A stretch of DNA of 64,000 nt from Petaurus breviceps papuanus (GCA_028583685.1 JAMXIF010000058.1:16864742-16928741); one strand, 5' to 3'; counted from the first letter of the stretch, positions 21,830 through 33,487 are shown. Made by a program: numbers and translations. Notes: generated by a model from the letters alone, not told the origin.

Positions 21830-22790
21830 AAGAGCCCTTTTACTTTCTTCCCAGAGATGTAAGGGAGCCACTCTGTATATTCCAAAGTACTACATATATG
21901 AGTTTTTATTATGAACATTGCCATAAAAAGGACTCAAGTCTAGAAGGAGTTTGGAAGATAAAACACCATTTTTGGTAAAACTTCATACTCAGTTTAGATA
22001 TGATGATATAAAAATTATATTCTCAAAAAAAGTATTTCTTTAATTTGTATTCCTGTGAAGTTTTATTAAGACTTATTAATAGAATCTCATCATTTTCCAT
22101 AATAATGTGAGAAATACTGTTTTATCAGAATCTTCAACAAATTTAAATGGGTATAATCCAGAATCATCTAGAATTTGCATTTGGCCTAGAAGATATAAAG
22201 TATGGCACTAGCATAAGTCCAGACTAGATTCTTAACCTATGAATGTTTTTTTTGGAAATCTATGATTGAAAGTCTATGAACTTTAAAAAAAAATTATTTA
22301 GATAATTTTTATAAACTTTAATCAAAGTTTGATAATCTTGATTTTGATAAACTAAACAGAATTGGCTTGTAATCATGTATATTTCCTTGGTAATCCCATG
22401 TATCTTATTTTAATCATTTTAAAACATTTTTCTGTACAGGGGTCCATAGACTTCACTACACTGTTGAAGGGGTCCATTACACCAAAAAGGAGCCCCTGTT
22501 CTAGGCCCAACAGTAGTCATGTGGTTATATCTGAGCCATTGATCCTACAGGAAATAGACCCACTGGGGACATTACTTGTCTATTAGAGAGAGCTTTGTTT
22601 TTGTGTTGCCTCAACTGCTTTATCAGTGTCTCATGTGAGTCACATATAAGTAAGCCATCTGAACTGTCATTCTCCAGACATTCTCAGCAGCAAAGAGGTG
22701 ATGACTAGTTACCCTCTCTTACTACATGTTTACATACCTATCTTATCCTTGAAGTATTTTATCTTTAATTACAGGTGGACAGAGAGAGTG
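21830..22790. other. Unassigned non-coding sequence
   Basis: A+T-rich sequence with no nameable repeat or gene. Confidence 0.4.
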
Positions 22791-22802
22791 GCATTTACTT
22801 TT

Positions 22803-22987
22803 TTTTTTTTTTTTTGCCTTTTGGAGGGCAATTGGGGTTAAGTAACTTGCCCAAGGTCACAAGGCTAGTTTGTGTGTGGGTGGGTGTGGGTGGGTGTGGG
22901 TGTTAAGTGTCTGAGGCCAGAACTGAATTCTGGTCCTCCTGACTCCCGGGCCTCCGCTTTACTCACTGAGCTACTTTGCTGCCCCCG
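22803..22987 (-). mobile_element. Marsupial tRNA-derived SINE, antisense, with minisatellite
   Basis: A T run, then 'ggcaattggggttaagtaac', 'ttgcccaaggtcac' and finally 'gagctactttgctgccccc' give an antisense SINE. A 9-base direct repeat TTTACTTTT flanks it (22794-22802, 22988-22996). A GGGTGT/GGGT minisatellite (about 22870-22903) has expanded at the point where other copies have a short unique spacer. Confidence 0.85.
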
Positions 22988-22999
22988 TTTACTTTTTAG

Positions 23000-24195
23000 A
23001 GTCATCTGAATTATATCAGTATCAAGATGTGGGGTTCTTGCCTCAGTTTCTCCCTTTGTAAAAATACCAGCTTCCTTAAAGCTTCTTGTGAAGCTTCATG
23101 TTTTGGCTTCAATAACCCTAGACCTCTGTCTCCATAGCACCCCTCCCCCCCCATACACACATCTATAGACAGTGAACGTAAAAGCAAGAGTCAGATTATT
23201 TTAATATATGCCTTAATATCTGCTTGTGGCAGTGTTATTTTTAAAGCAAAAATAAAACAAAAAAACCCAACAAAACAAAAATCCTTCATTTTTGTAACAT
23301 GAATTGTAGGAAGCTATTTTTTACCCTGCTTTTAGATCAACTCAGACTATTGGATATTGAATTAATGCCCCCAAACTGCATTAATATTTTGCACTCAAAG
23401 CCTAACAATTTTGATCAAAGTAAGAGATTGTGATTCAGATCAAATTGAATTCATATTTGAGAGAAGAAATATCTTTGGGCTTAAACAAACTTCATAGGAC
23501 TAAATAGAAACCTTCAACTCCTTAAAATAAATACAAAAATAAAGATGAAATTTGGGAAATACATTTTTGCTTCATCTCTTTTTACTTTATACTGCCTTTG
23601 ACTTATGTTTATTCTAAGATTCTAATTAGGGAGGAAAATGGAGAAATAGAAATGCAAAAACTACCTTCTTCCTGACATTGCATTAATGGGTAGCCTTTGG
23701 TTTGGGGTGAGAAACTTGGAGCATTATTTACATTTTTCCACTAATATTAACAGCAATAGTCTTATTTTGTACATTTTCCCAGCAGTGGTCTCATTTTACA
23801 ATTTGTAATTATCGTGTACTCAAAAGGGCTCATTAAAAAGGGACTTTAAGACATTATAAAGCACACTTTTCTTTGTTCTTTTTACCTGTCCAAAATTCCT
23901 AAGCCCTTAAATTTCAATAATGGGAGTCATTAGTAAAGCCTTGTATAAGGGAAAGACCATCATTAGTGTTATTGGATCTAATACGGACTTTGGTACTGTG
24001 TTCTGACACAGACAACTTTGTTTTCAAAATTTAGAGAAATGAGGCACTTACAGTGTGATCTTCAAAGTAAGTTTCAGTTAGAATGAGGTTCTAAGGATAA
24101 AGATCTATGACAGAATTAATTGTGTAAGACAACACAACAGACCAAAACATTTCACAAAATTCATGAAAGGGTTATATTGAAAGTAGTTTTGTTCC
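23000..24195. other. Unassigned non-coding sequence
   Basis: A short C run lies at 23144-23151 and A-rich stretches at about 23255-23280. No gene or named repeat was seen. Confidence 0.4.
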
Positions 24196-24204
24196 TTCTG
24201 CCTT

Positions 24205-24350
24205 CCCATGAAAGCAGCCAGTCCTTTGGGATCTTGGACAAGTTCCTCAACCTTTAGTAAAAGGAATAGGGATGGACCTGGATGATTACTTAGGTCCCTT
24301 TTGGATCTACATCCTTTGATTTCTACCACTTTTAAAATTCTGTGATTATG
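24205..24350 (+). repeat. MIR/THER-type SINE fragment
   Basis: 'ggatcttggacaagttcctc', 'ggatgattacttaggtccct' and 'aaaattctgtgattatgtga' follow the 3' half of THER/MIR. Confidence 0.55.
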
Positions 24351-24354
24351 TGAT

Positions 24355-25395
24355 TTTAGGTTTGTTTGTTTATTTGTTTGTTTTTACTCTCTTGTTATTC
24401 TGCAGAAGAATATACTAGGTGTCCTCAGATCATGCCTCTAAAAATTTTTTAAGCTTCCCATCTAGCACAAGTGCCAGGAGTAAGCCATTGGTTTGGGCTT
24501 CTCTGTCATTCAGAATATCTATAATTTTATACCATCATGACTACTTGGGAATGAAAAGGAAATGGAAGAAAATTTTATGTAACTTTATTTTAAAACTGTT
24601 CTGTTTGTTTGAAATGAGTTTAAAATGATGGGTGGGAGGGGCAGGGAGGGAGGGGAAGACTATTTGAAAAACAAAAAAACAAAAACCAAAGCTGTTCTTC
24701 CCAAAACTAGAATCAGGTAGTTAATGATTAGACTTGCCAGGAAAGCTTAGCTATTCTGTGTAAAGTAGCTGTTATACTAAGTCAGGTAAGTTAGTTGGGA
24801 GGCCTGAATGCTTAAACAGTGATGGAGGAGGGAACTTGGGGTGGGAGGAGGCAGGGGTTGAGGTGAGGTACCTTTTTATGACTGGAATGAGTATGTAAAG
24901 GGATAGCAACTGGTTTTGTTTATTTAGTTGCTGTTGCTATCCTCAGTTTACCACAAGAAACATGGAATTTAAGAATAGCATGGAGAAAAACTATATGGAG
25001 TGTAGACTTTTCTTGTCCAAGAAGGTGTAGGAGTTTTGGATACCTGGCAGTGGCAGGTAACTAGAGAATTAACCTAAGAAACTGAAAGCTTTCAAGAACT
25101 GAGGGAAGGTTAGGTTAGGTCAAACCAGAAAGCATTTATGTTCAACAATAGTGCTACTCTAAAGTTACAGACACTGTCAGAACAAGTATAGGCTGAGAGG
25201 TTTCTGACTCCAGAGAGGAGTCATTTGGGAGAAATAAGACCTGTATGCAGAAAAAAATATATACATATATATCCTAACATAATAATTATTATATTATTAT
25301 AATAATATATGCACATAATAATAAATACCCTATTATAAGTGCAAAGAAGGAATTAGAGATATATGAGTGATTTGAGGAGAAATAGATCACTTTTA
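24355..25395. other. Unassigned non-coding sequence
   Basis: It has a TTTG-rich run at 24360-24383 and an AT-rich block at 25255-25330. A donor-like CAG|GTAAG at 24784 lacks a convincing upstream acceptor. Confidence 0.4.
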
Positions 25396-25399
25396 GTTG

Positions 25400-25715
25400 A
25401 TGAGATCCAGAAGGATTTCTGGGAAGGCATGGTATCAGAACTGAGTCTTGAAGGAATGGAGAGATTTCAGTAGGCATTGGATTGGTAGATAAGAAGGAAT
25501 TCCATACCAAACAAAAAGGATGGTGTGACCAAAAAAAGAGATGAAACAGAATAGCATGGGAATGGGGGATAGTGAGTCCAGTTTGGCTGGAATATAGAGT
25601 GTGGAGAAGAGCAAGATTTGGTTCCAGCTACTTTGTGGAAATACCTGAGTCCTAACCTGGAGCAAGGGAGCCACTGAAGGAAGTGCGGTGATCCAGTTCT
25701 GTCCATTTTTTAGAC
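25400..25715 (+). repeat. Ancient mammal-wide repeat, family unassigned
   Basis: 'gaactgagtcttgaaggaat' and 'gcaagggagccactgaagga' are landmarks of the same old repeat as at 21080. Open frames on the minus strand here (up to 115 codons) are chance frames within it. Confidence 0.45.
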
Positions 25716-25749
25716 AAATCACATAGACTTGAATATATAGATTAAAAAA

Positions 25750-25772
25750 GGAGAGAGAGAGAGAGAGAGAGA
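25750..25772. repeat. (GA)n microsatellite
   Basis: An uninterrupted GA run immediately upstream of a SINE insertion. Confidence 0.95.
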
Positions 25773-25808
25773 CTGTTGGCAAGACAACCAGTTAGAAAGG
25801 TGTTGTAG

Positions 25809-25979
25809 GGATGGTGAGGTGGCACAGTGAATAGAGCAGTGGCCCTGGAGTCAGGAGGACCTGAGTTCAAATCCGGCCTCAGACACGTAATACAAAAACT
25901 AGCCATATGATCTTGGGCAAGTCACTTAACCCCAATTACCCTACCTTCTCCCTTCCAAAAAAAAAAAAAAGCAAAAAAA
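25809..25979 (+). mobile_element. Full-length marsupial tRNA-derived SINE
   Basis: It has the head 'gatggtgaggtggcacagtg', the body 'gagttcaaatccggcctcag', 'cttgggcaagtcacttaacc' and a long interrupted A tail. A perfect 13-base direct repeat AAAGGTGTTGTAG flanks it (25796-25808, 25980-25992). The intact duplication and low divergence suggest a fairly recent insertion. Confidence 0.92.
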
Positions 25980-25994
25980 AAAGGTGTTGTAGTA

Positions 25995-26340
25995 GTCAGT
26001 TAATAAAGGTGATGAGTAGTCAGAGTGAAGAGGGAGCATGTATGAGATCCATTTATAAAGATAGAACAAACCAAAAGCAAAGAGAGGTAGAAGTTGAAAC
26101 TGAGAGGGTCCTTTTGTATTGAATCATTGATATTGATTTGTGTCTTGTTCTGTGTCATATCACTTTGTATGGAAAGATTGACATTTAGAGATTTGTTAGT
26201 GATTTATGTATTTATCCTGTGATTTCAGTGTGGCACCAACATTCACCTAATGGTAGTTCGTGGAATTTTGTCAAGAAGAAAGCAATCAGCTATCATTGGA
26301 CTTTTGAAAAATTCAGACTTGTTGAATTGTAAACATTACG
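25995..26340. other. Unassigned non-coding sequence
   Basis: No feature recognised. Confidence 0.4.
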
Positions 26341-26344
26341 GGAT

Positions 26345-26935
26345 TCCTGAAAATCTAAGACATAGAAATAGTTTAAATTTATATAGCACTCTATGGCCTA
26401 CAAAGCACTTTTCTCACAACAGCCTATGTAAGAGAGCTACCGTGTTTCCCCGATAATAAGACCTATCCCGAAAATAAGCCCTCCCCTTACTGTGTAAGAT
26501 TCCTCTAAAATAAGCCCTCCCCCCAAAATAAGCCCTATTGAGATTGCCACTGTAGTGAAAGTGATCCCCTGCGCTACACGCTACATTACGGTACCCTCTG
26601 TATGCACCATCCCCCCCGCCTGTGAAACGCACACCGCTCTCTGAGCTGCATCCAATCAGAGCTGCAGCAGTGAGCGCGTCATCCTGTTCTTTATTGAATT
26701 CATTATTGAATAAAGGTACATTTTTTTTGTTCACATTTACCTGTTTATTAAAATTGCTGTCAATGTTCATTAAAATAAGCCCTCCCCTGAAAATAAGCCC
26801 TCTGGTGTTTTTCTGTCCAAAAAATTAATAAGACAGTGTCTTATTATCGGGGAAACACGGTAGCAATCAGTGTCCTCATTTTATAGATGAGGAAAGTGTT
26901 GCTGAGAGGAGCTGTGACTTCACAGAATCTTAAAT
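26345..26935 (-). repeat. MIR-type SINE, antisense, split by mariner MITE
   Basis: 'atatagcactctatggccta' and 'caaagcacttttctcacaac' (before 26439) and 'tcctcattttatagatgagg' (after 26862) are consecutive antisense MIR landmarks once the MITE is removed. This fixes the MITE as the younger insertion. Confidence 0.65.
26440..26860. mobile_element. Tc1/mariner-type MITE, copy 2
   Basis: It has 23-bp terminal inverted repeats identical to those of the copy at 16627 (26440-26462 and 26838-26860), with TA at 26438-26439 and 26861-26862. At 421 bp it is longer than copy 1 and holds interior sequence that copy 1 lacks, plus the shared core 'ccaatcagagctgcagcagt'. Several AAAATAAGCCCT units occur near both ends, which makes the minus strand read as a repeated GRAYFRG-like peptide with no likely meaning. 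No transposase is present. Confidence 0.92.
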
Positions 26936-26974
26936 TTGGAAAATACCTTAGAGGATCTCGTTTTGCAGGGACAC

Positions 26975-27130
26975 CATGTGGTACAGTGGGAAGAATACTG
27001 GATTTTGGTGTCAAAAGCAGTTGAGAGTCTTGGCTCCATGGGACCCTGTCACTTAACCTGTAAAATGAGGAGGTTGGACAAAGTGACTTTTGAGGCCCCT
27101 TTCAGTTCTCAGTTTGTGATCCTAGGAAAT
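26975..27130 (+). repeat. MIR/THER-type SINE
   Basis: 'gtggtacagtgggaagaata', 'ctggattttggtgtcaaaag', 'aacctgtaaaatgaggaggt' and 'gatcctagga' run in THER order. Confidence 0.65.
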
Positions 27131-27214
27131 CAGGCCCCAAATGAGTGTTAATAGGTGGCAGAACTAGGGTTTGAACAGAGACCTTGCAAATCCTGTGCTT
27201 TGTTACTAACCCAT

Positions 27215-27800
27215 GAACCCAGAGTTAATCATTGTTGGAATCAGCCCTGAAGTGTAGGTCTTCAGACATCAAGTACAACACTCTTGCCAAGATCGCTTCT
27301 TTCTGCTTAGGGTATACTTCTATCATTTATCCTGTCTCCTAAATTTGGATTCACATTTCCTACTAATAAATGCCCATCCATCTGGTCTGAGGTGGGAATT
27401 GGCATCTCTGACCTACTTCTTTTTTTTTTTGCAATACCACACATAGACCTGTCGATTTTTAAGTTTCCTAAGCTTCATTTGATTCTAAAATAAAACATGG
27501 GTCTGATCTTTATTATGTATTTTTATTAACAGATGACCTTTTAGTAACAGTGAAGATTTCCTCTAAAAGTTTGCTATTCACTTCAGTAGCAAGTGGACAT
27601 TATCTTTAGTCTCTTTGCCTAATTTCATTAATTAGAATGGAAGAAATATTCTACCCAAATAGACACAGCTTAATATGATATATAACCCCATTTCCCCCCC
27701 TTTTTTGTTTTTTAAACTGTTTTGTGGTCAGCAACTCTACAGAGCAAATGCAGCTGAATTGTGAATTAGAGAAAATAATTCATTTTGATCTGGTGAGAAA
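27215..27800. other. Unassigned non-coding sequence
   Basis: It includes short homopolymer runs (T at about 27420-27430). No gene was seen. Confidence 0.4.
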
Positions 27801-27810
27801 GGGGGTGTTT

Positions 27811-28075
27811 TGTTTTGTTGTTTAGTAGTGTCCATCTCTTCATGACCCACCCCATTTCTGGTTTTCTTGGCAAAGACACTGGAGTGTTTCCCCATTTTCT
27901 CCTTTTTTTTTTTTTTTTACAGATGAGGAAACTGAGGTAAACAGGGTTAAGTAACTTGCTCAGGGTCACACAGATAGTGTCTGAGGCCAGAGTTGAAGTC
28001 AGAAAGAAGAGTCTTCCTGATTTCAGGCCTGGCCTTCTATCCACTGTGCCATCTAGCTGCCCCAGAATGGGGTGA
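27811..28075 (-). mobile_element. RTE-tailed marsupial SINE, antisense
   Basis: Read antisense, it ends in a tRNA-derived head ('gtgccatctagctgcccc' on plus), has the CORE-like middle 'gatgaggaaactgaggtaaa', and a 3' part 'ttggcaaagacactggagtg' to 'ttgttgtttagtagtg' that belongs to the RTE-type tail. A possible 8-base duplication GGGTGTTT lies at 27803-27810 and 28076-28083. RTE-type tails let a SINE borrow the RTE reverse transcriptase. Confidence 0.8.
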
Positions 28076-28083
28076 GGGTGTTT

Positions 28084-30380
28084 CATTTTTCCTTACTTTG
28101 AATTAGTTGGTAGGACATGTCTCTTGCTACAGAGGTATCAGGGATATATCAGCCCACCCCAGTTGCAGTACTTTGGCTATCCGGGCTTTTCTACAATCCA
28201 ACATTTTTCTTCAGTTGCATGTAACATTTTCCTGATGAGGAGGATTTTACCATTTCTACCGGAGAGAAACTCACCCCTTGTGTAATGCTACAGTGCCATT
28301 GGGAACTTTGCAGCCTTAAAGCCATTATTTTTCTCAAAGCAAAACCACATTTTGTAAACCTATTCAGAAATCACTTTGTATTCAAGAGTTTAGAATAAGA
28401 CAAGTGACCTTGGCCACACATTTTCTGACAGTTGCCCTAGATTCATTAAATTCTTACCGCCATTGACTTTACCTAGGGTTCAGTGGAAAATCAAAGTTTT
28501 GAAAGAGAGAGACATGTTAATTCCTTTCTCTCTTCCTTCAAATCAGGACTCTGCAGATAGAGGTATTTTGGGGGAAACTATAGATTTCAAAAGAGTAGGA
28601 AAAAAGGTATTGTTAAACTTAGCTTTAGGCAATTACAGGTTCTCATCAGCAGCCAATCTCTGGCACAGTATTAAAATGTTAGGACTATGGGATAATAAAA
28701 CTGCTGCAATAAGCAAAAGGTGATAACTGTTAGAACTATTTAACTGGAGTTTTAGGGGTTTTAGAGGTCATTGGGAAAGGGAAAATAATCCATTAATTCT
28801 TTTACTAGTGTGTTCTTTAAATGTCTTCTGTAAAGATCAATGTAAAATTTCAGTGCCATTCAAGATGCAAAGTGGTATACAATATCTCTGTTCAAAACTG
28901 CCCTAAATTGTTGCATTTTTAAACAAGCTGCCTTTGAGTTAATGCCCTCACCACATAAATTCAGCTTTGAGATTGGATTATCACCATGTGTATGCAATAG
29001 CAAGAAAAATGAATTCCTGTCAGTCTGAATTTGACTTCAGCATTTATTATTAATACTGCGCTTAACCTTTTCCTAGGTCACTGATCATCTTGCAGATTTG
29101 CTTTTATTCTCATCCCTTGGCAAATAAAAATTCCTTTCCTTAGGAGGATTATTTATAAGCCAAATGTTACTCCTCCATTTACATTAATCGTAGTAAATTA
29201 TTTACATACTTTGGAATTCATATGTTACAAATTTGCTAGATGAAAGCTGTCAAATGAATGAATATATTTGTTGCTACCAGACTGCTACTCATTAATGAGG
29301 TAGTCCTCAGGGTCATTGGTAAGAAAGTATCGGGGTGAAGGGCAAAGATAAGGAGTAAAGGGACAGATGGCCCAAATCAGGGGAATCAGCATCATAGCTA
29401 AGAGCAATTGTCTTTGGGGCAGTTTTTGCCGAACCCTGAGATGCGAACTCACCCTCTTACCTCTTTTGCTGTCTGTTTGACTAAACTTCATGTTTAGTGA
29501 TTGGTCAAGTTGGAGAAATTTCGTTCTAGTGAAAATAGATTGGGCTTCCAATATAGACTCTTTATCTCTGAAATAAGTTATTTTGAGTTAAAATTGATCA
29601 GACAGCTACGTAAGCCAATCATAGCAATCAAAATTACATAAGGGCCATGCCTAATATTATCAGCATTAATGATTAGGCCCAGTCTCTGAGCCTTTCCAAT
29701 GGCAAACCCTGTCATTGACCAGGGAAATGCAATTTGTGGCCTTAGGCTGATAGGTCAGCATCAGTTTTCACAGTGTGACATTTCACATGACCACACAACC
29801 TGTGATCTTGAATAGCCATAGGGAATGATACTCATTCTCTGAAATATGCCGAGAATCTTTCTTGTGCTTTTTTTCTACAAGTCACCTGAACAGAGATCTC
29901 AGACATTCAAAATAGTATCAAGAAGATATATTTATTCTTCTTTCATATGTATTAGAATGGTTTCAAAAGCATCATTAAACACTCTTTGGCAAGGTAGTGG
30001 AGAAAAATGGTAGAGTAATAATGAATTTCTGTGAATTTATGGAGTCATGTATTGATTTCCCCTTTGTATATTGGGTTCTTTTAACACAGTAGAACATGAA
30101 GATATTGGAAACATGTGATACTTGTTTCTGAGAGATCTTTAAGCATTGTTATTAAATACAGACTTGGAATTTTTAACACTAACTCATTGACAGGTCAAGG
30201 GACTTCTCAGATGTTCATGTGAAGTTAGATTAATATGATTTCTAGATATCATATAATTTAACTAGTCAGTGCTTGAGAAGTTCTTTTAATATAAACAAGG
30301 CTTACTTTTAACTATTAGAATCCAAAGTCTTAAATTAATTGTGGCAGAACTTTTCTTTTCTTTCTTTGTTTTGTCCTCCA
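28084..30380. other. Unassigned low-repeat sequence, possible conserved segment
   Basis: About 2.3 kb with almost no recognisable repeat, unusual in this window. The part near 28900-29260 is A+T-rich but compositionally complex, with TAAT/ATTA-type sites. It could be conserved non-coding DNA, but this cannot be judged without an alignment. No credible open frame was found. Confidence 0.3.
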
Positions 30381-30386
30381 ATCTAG

Positions 30387-30462
30387 AAGTTAATACTAAA
30401 CCTCAGATTCTTTCTTTGCTCCACAACACTGCTTTTCTGGTCAATCAACAGAACCACACATG
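30387..30462 (+). other. Weak candidate exon (76 nt)
   Basis: A pyrimidine-rich acceptor (ttgtcctccaatctag|AAG) and a donor (ACATG|GTAAGG) bracket 76 nt. Two of the three frames are open, including one beginning VNTKPQIL. The length is short enough for open frames to occur by chance, and no protein family is recognised. Confidence 0.12.
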
Positions 30463-30747
30463 GTAAGGAACTGCATCTAAAGTGAGTACCCAGAATTTTG
30501 GTATTAGACCTTAAATCATTATGTTAAACATTTATCTTGGCTAAGAAAAGAAGTACATGATGGGATGAACCTTTGGTTTATAAGTATCAGCTTTCTGCTA
30601 CAGGATGCATATTTGTTCTTTCCTGCAAATGACTTTTTTTTGAGACCTTGTCTTTAAATGATTGTTTCTAAGATGAAATGAAATAGTCAAGTTTTTGTTA
30701 AGACTTTTTATTTTCACTTGGAATTTATAATTATGTATCTGAGGATT

Positions 30748-30836
30748 ATAGAATAGAGAGAGACAGACACGGGTGGGGGAAGAGAGAGAGGGGGGATAAA
30801 GGAAAAGACAGAGAGAGAGAGAAGGAGAGAAAAAGA

Positions 30837-30918
<82 letters not shown>

Positions 30919-30970
30919 AGAGGGAGAGGTAAGGGAGAGGTAAAGGGGAAGGAGGGAGGGAGGGAAGGAG
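30748..30970. repeat. GA-rich purine tract
   Basis: About 220 bases almost entirely G and A on the plus strand, centred on a long (GA)n run (30839-30913), with GGGAGA and GGAAGG variants at the sides. The minus strand reads as long SLSLSL-type open frames that are only the repeat. Confidence 0.95.
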
Positions 30971-31384
30971 GGGCAGACAACATTGAATCTTTCAAAAATT
31001 AAGTAGGGATCTGTCAAAGTTTAAGTGGGATATCCGATGCTTGAGAATTTGTTCCATTTATTACTAGTCAGTCAGGTGTGTATAATGTTCCCTTTCTCTC
31101 CATATTTTCATCTTGTTATTTATAACTTGTGCAGTGGCTACTTATAACATGATGGAGAATTCATTTGGTCTACAATCAAATATGATGCTTTTATGTTCAC
31201 TTGGATGCTTAGTGTTGGTAATGATGAATACTATTTATTCTGAGGGTTTTTGTTTGTTTGTTTGCTATTAATTTTCTACTAGAGTAAACTAATGCCACAC
31301 CTTCAATTCTTAACTGAGGTCCAGGTCAGATTATATAAAAACTAGGCAGAATTAATTGGAAAGAGGTTAGAAAATGAGAAGTTT

Positions 31385-31622
31385 GAAATGTAGTAATATT
31401 GAGAGGCAGCATCCTTTAGTAGTAGATAGAGGTCCAGAAAGACCTGTGTTCAATTTCTGTCTCTTGCTCATGCCAAGTCATTCATCCCCCCAGAGCTTCC
31501 ACGAAATTTTATAAGACTTTAAATTACAGTTGAGTTGCTTCCTGTATCAGGAGGGATTTTCCACATCCAGAGTTCTCATCCAGATTTTCCACATCCAAAA
31601 ATCACAAGTCTAAATGGACAAT
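31385..31622 (+). repeat. MIR3/THER-type SINE with long tail, diverged
   Basis: 'aggcagcatcctttagtagt', 'ccagaaagacctgtgttcaa' and the tail 'aagactttaaattacagttg' resemble the copy at 20300. Confidence 0.5.
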
Positions 31623-31834
31623 AAGGCAACAAAGAGAATCCCCAGCTTCTTCTTGTGCTAATGTGAATTTAGGATGGGATAGCTTCAGATCTCAAACCAG
31701 CAAACCTTTCATTATACATCGCTACCTTCCCTTTAGAAACTTCCAGTTAACCAGTGACTTTTATTGATACCTACTCTTGCACTGTAGTACACATATTCAG
31801 ACCAAGGTGAGTTGTGATTTTAGAACTGTTTCCT

Positions 31835-31922
31835 CTAGTTTTGTCTTCCTCTGCACCCAGCATGTAGCACTCAGGAAGAACTGCTGTGTAGCCCATGGGT
31901 GACTCAATAAATGGTTTTTACT
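31835..31922 (+). repeat. L2 or MIR 3' terminal fragment
   Basis: 'gtcttcctctgcacccagca' followed by 'gggtgactcaataaatgg' resembles the conserved L2 3' terminus. Confidence 0.4.
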
Positions 31923-31982
31923 CACAATTTCTTGCCCTTTAATTCTTTCGCAGATCTAATTTCCAGAAAGACCAAAAATAAA

Positions 31983-32021
31983 ACAACAGCCACAGCAGCA
32001 GCAGCAACAACAACAACAAAA
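31983..32021. repeat. (CAG/CAA)n triplet run
   Basis: A CAG block passes into a CAA block. Confidence 0.9.
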
Positions 32022-32024
32022 TAA

Positions 32025-32825
32025 CTCAAACCTAAACACCCTGGTGGTCCTGCATAAGTAGAAGTAAAGGAATGATTGACAGCTACTTCAACTATGGCTC
32101 CCCCACATTAAAAAAACCCAACACTTGGGCCATTTTTCTAAAGTTTTGTGTTTATAAAAAGCTAGTAATTGCATTTGGTATGGTGTATAATTGTTAAAAT
32201 ACTATTATTTATGAGTCTGACACTAATCATGCCTTTGGACTCATTTTGGGCTATTATGCAAATCTCTTTGGAAATTCTCTTTAAAGGGGGGAAATTATTA
32301 TGTATCTTAGATGAAAGATGCTGTCACATAAATACTTATTTATCTAGAAAAAGACAGCCTTGCCTGGGACCTGCACATCAGGGGGCCATGTAAGGGCTTT
32401 TTTGTGTTTATATATTGTGGAAATTGTATTCTTTGGGATTCCTGGGAGGTGGCACTAAACTATCAGTTGCCTCATTGTGTCGGTATGAAGGAAAATTTTT
32501 CTGAAACTTCATCCACATTTTATTTTCACTCCATCGTAGATATGTGTTCAATTAAAATAAAATACATCATTTAATGCCAATACACTTGCTGCCCCTAAAT
32601 TTTAGTATTTCTTAAAAGATAGGGTTGGTTGGTTGGTTTTTTAGTTAAAATAACAAAAAGTTTTAGCTAGCCATGGACTACCATGTGAGATAGTGAACTC
32701 TTCCTCACTGGACTTCAAGCCAAGACTGGATGTCTTTTGCTCTGGTGGGCATGTTGTAAGGGCTCTCCTTGTTCAGGTACAGGTCAAATTAAATGGATTT
32801 GCCTTCCCTTCCATAGCTGAGATTC
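32025..32825. other. Unassigned non-coding sequence
   Basis: No gene or named repeat. A TTGG run lies at about 32624-32638. Confidence 0.4.
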
Positions 32826-32834
32826 TGTGATATC

Positions 32835-33002
32835 TTGGAATCTTAGGATTCAGACCCGGAAGCTCAGAATTTTTACTAAAGGAGCATTTTAGAACATTAG
32901 AAATCAGCTTGTTTGACCCCCTCAATTTACAAATAAGGAAATGGGTAACTGACTGATTTAGGTCACAGTTGGTAAGTAGTTTCACAGCCAGGCTTCTCCC
33001 CA
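32835..33002 (-). repeat. MIR-related SINE, antisense
   Basis: 'cccctcaatttacaaataag' and 'gaaatgggtaactgactgat' with 'ggtcacagttggtaagtag' follow the antisense MIR pattern. Confidence 0.55.
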
Positions 33003-33004
33003 GG

Positions 33005-33480
33005 TACTCAGGGAAAGAGTCAAAGTTTCCGTTTCTTCAGGGGCTAAGGAAATCTCCTTCCTGTAGCTTTCCACTTGCTTGGCCTTTATACCTCAGTGTT
33101 AAGTTGTAAGGTTAAGGTTATAGGTGTAAACCACTAATAGGTCCTGTGAACCCAGTTGCCTGCCAGGGCATTGGTAGGTAGGTAAAGGGGATGTTGAATG
33201 GATGGATAATTGCCCAGATTAACAGCATACTTGCGGGTCTCTGAAAATCAGATATTGACACTAGTCCTAGGAGCAGCAAAAAAGTGATTCATGTAGCTAT
33301 CAAAGATTAAGAAAGTTATAGATCCCCAAGCTGGTTCTCAATGATCACCAGCAAAGAGATGTACTACAAAGGAAATATTAAGAATAGGGTGATGATTGAT
33401 GGAAAACTGTCAATAGAAAGAAATAGTGCTATTGCTAGTAGGAATCATATATTTGCAGATATGCCTGTAACAGAGCTTTG
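33005..33480. other. Unassigned non-coding sequence
   Basis: Nothing nameable. A 66-codon open frame from 33341 has no motif. Confidence 0.4.
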
Positions 33481-33487
33481 CACTTCA

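Noticed and set aside
24740-24784. Exon ending at CAG|GTAAG near 24784
   Set aside because: No pyrimidine-rich acceptor at a sensible distance. A lone donor motif is expected by chance.
26414-26770. 118-codon minus-strand frame with repeated GRAYFRG-like units
   Set aside because: It is simply the AAAATAAGCCCT array of the mariner MITE read antisense.
30387-30462. Resemblance of VNTKPQIL to the KIT ectodomain VNTKPEIL
   Set aside because: Only seven of eight residues match, the following residues do not, and the exon length does not fit. Taken as coincidence.
30598-31017. Serine/leucine-rich 139-codon minus-strand frame
   Set aside because: It is a translation of the GA microsatellite.
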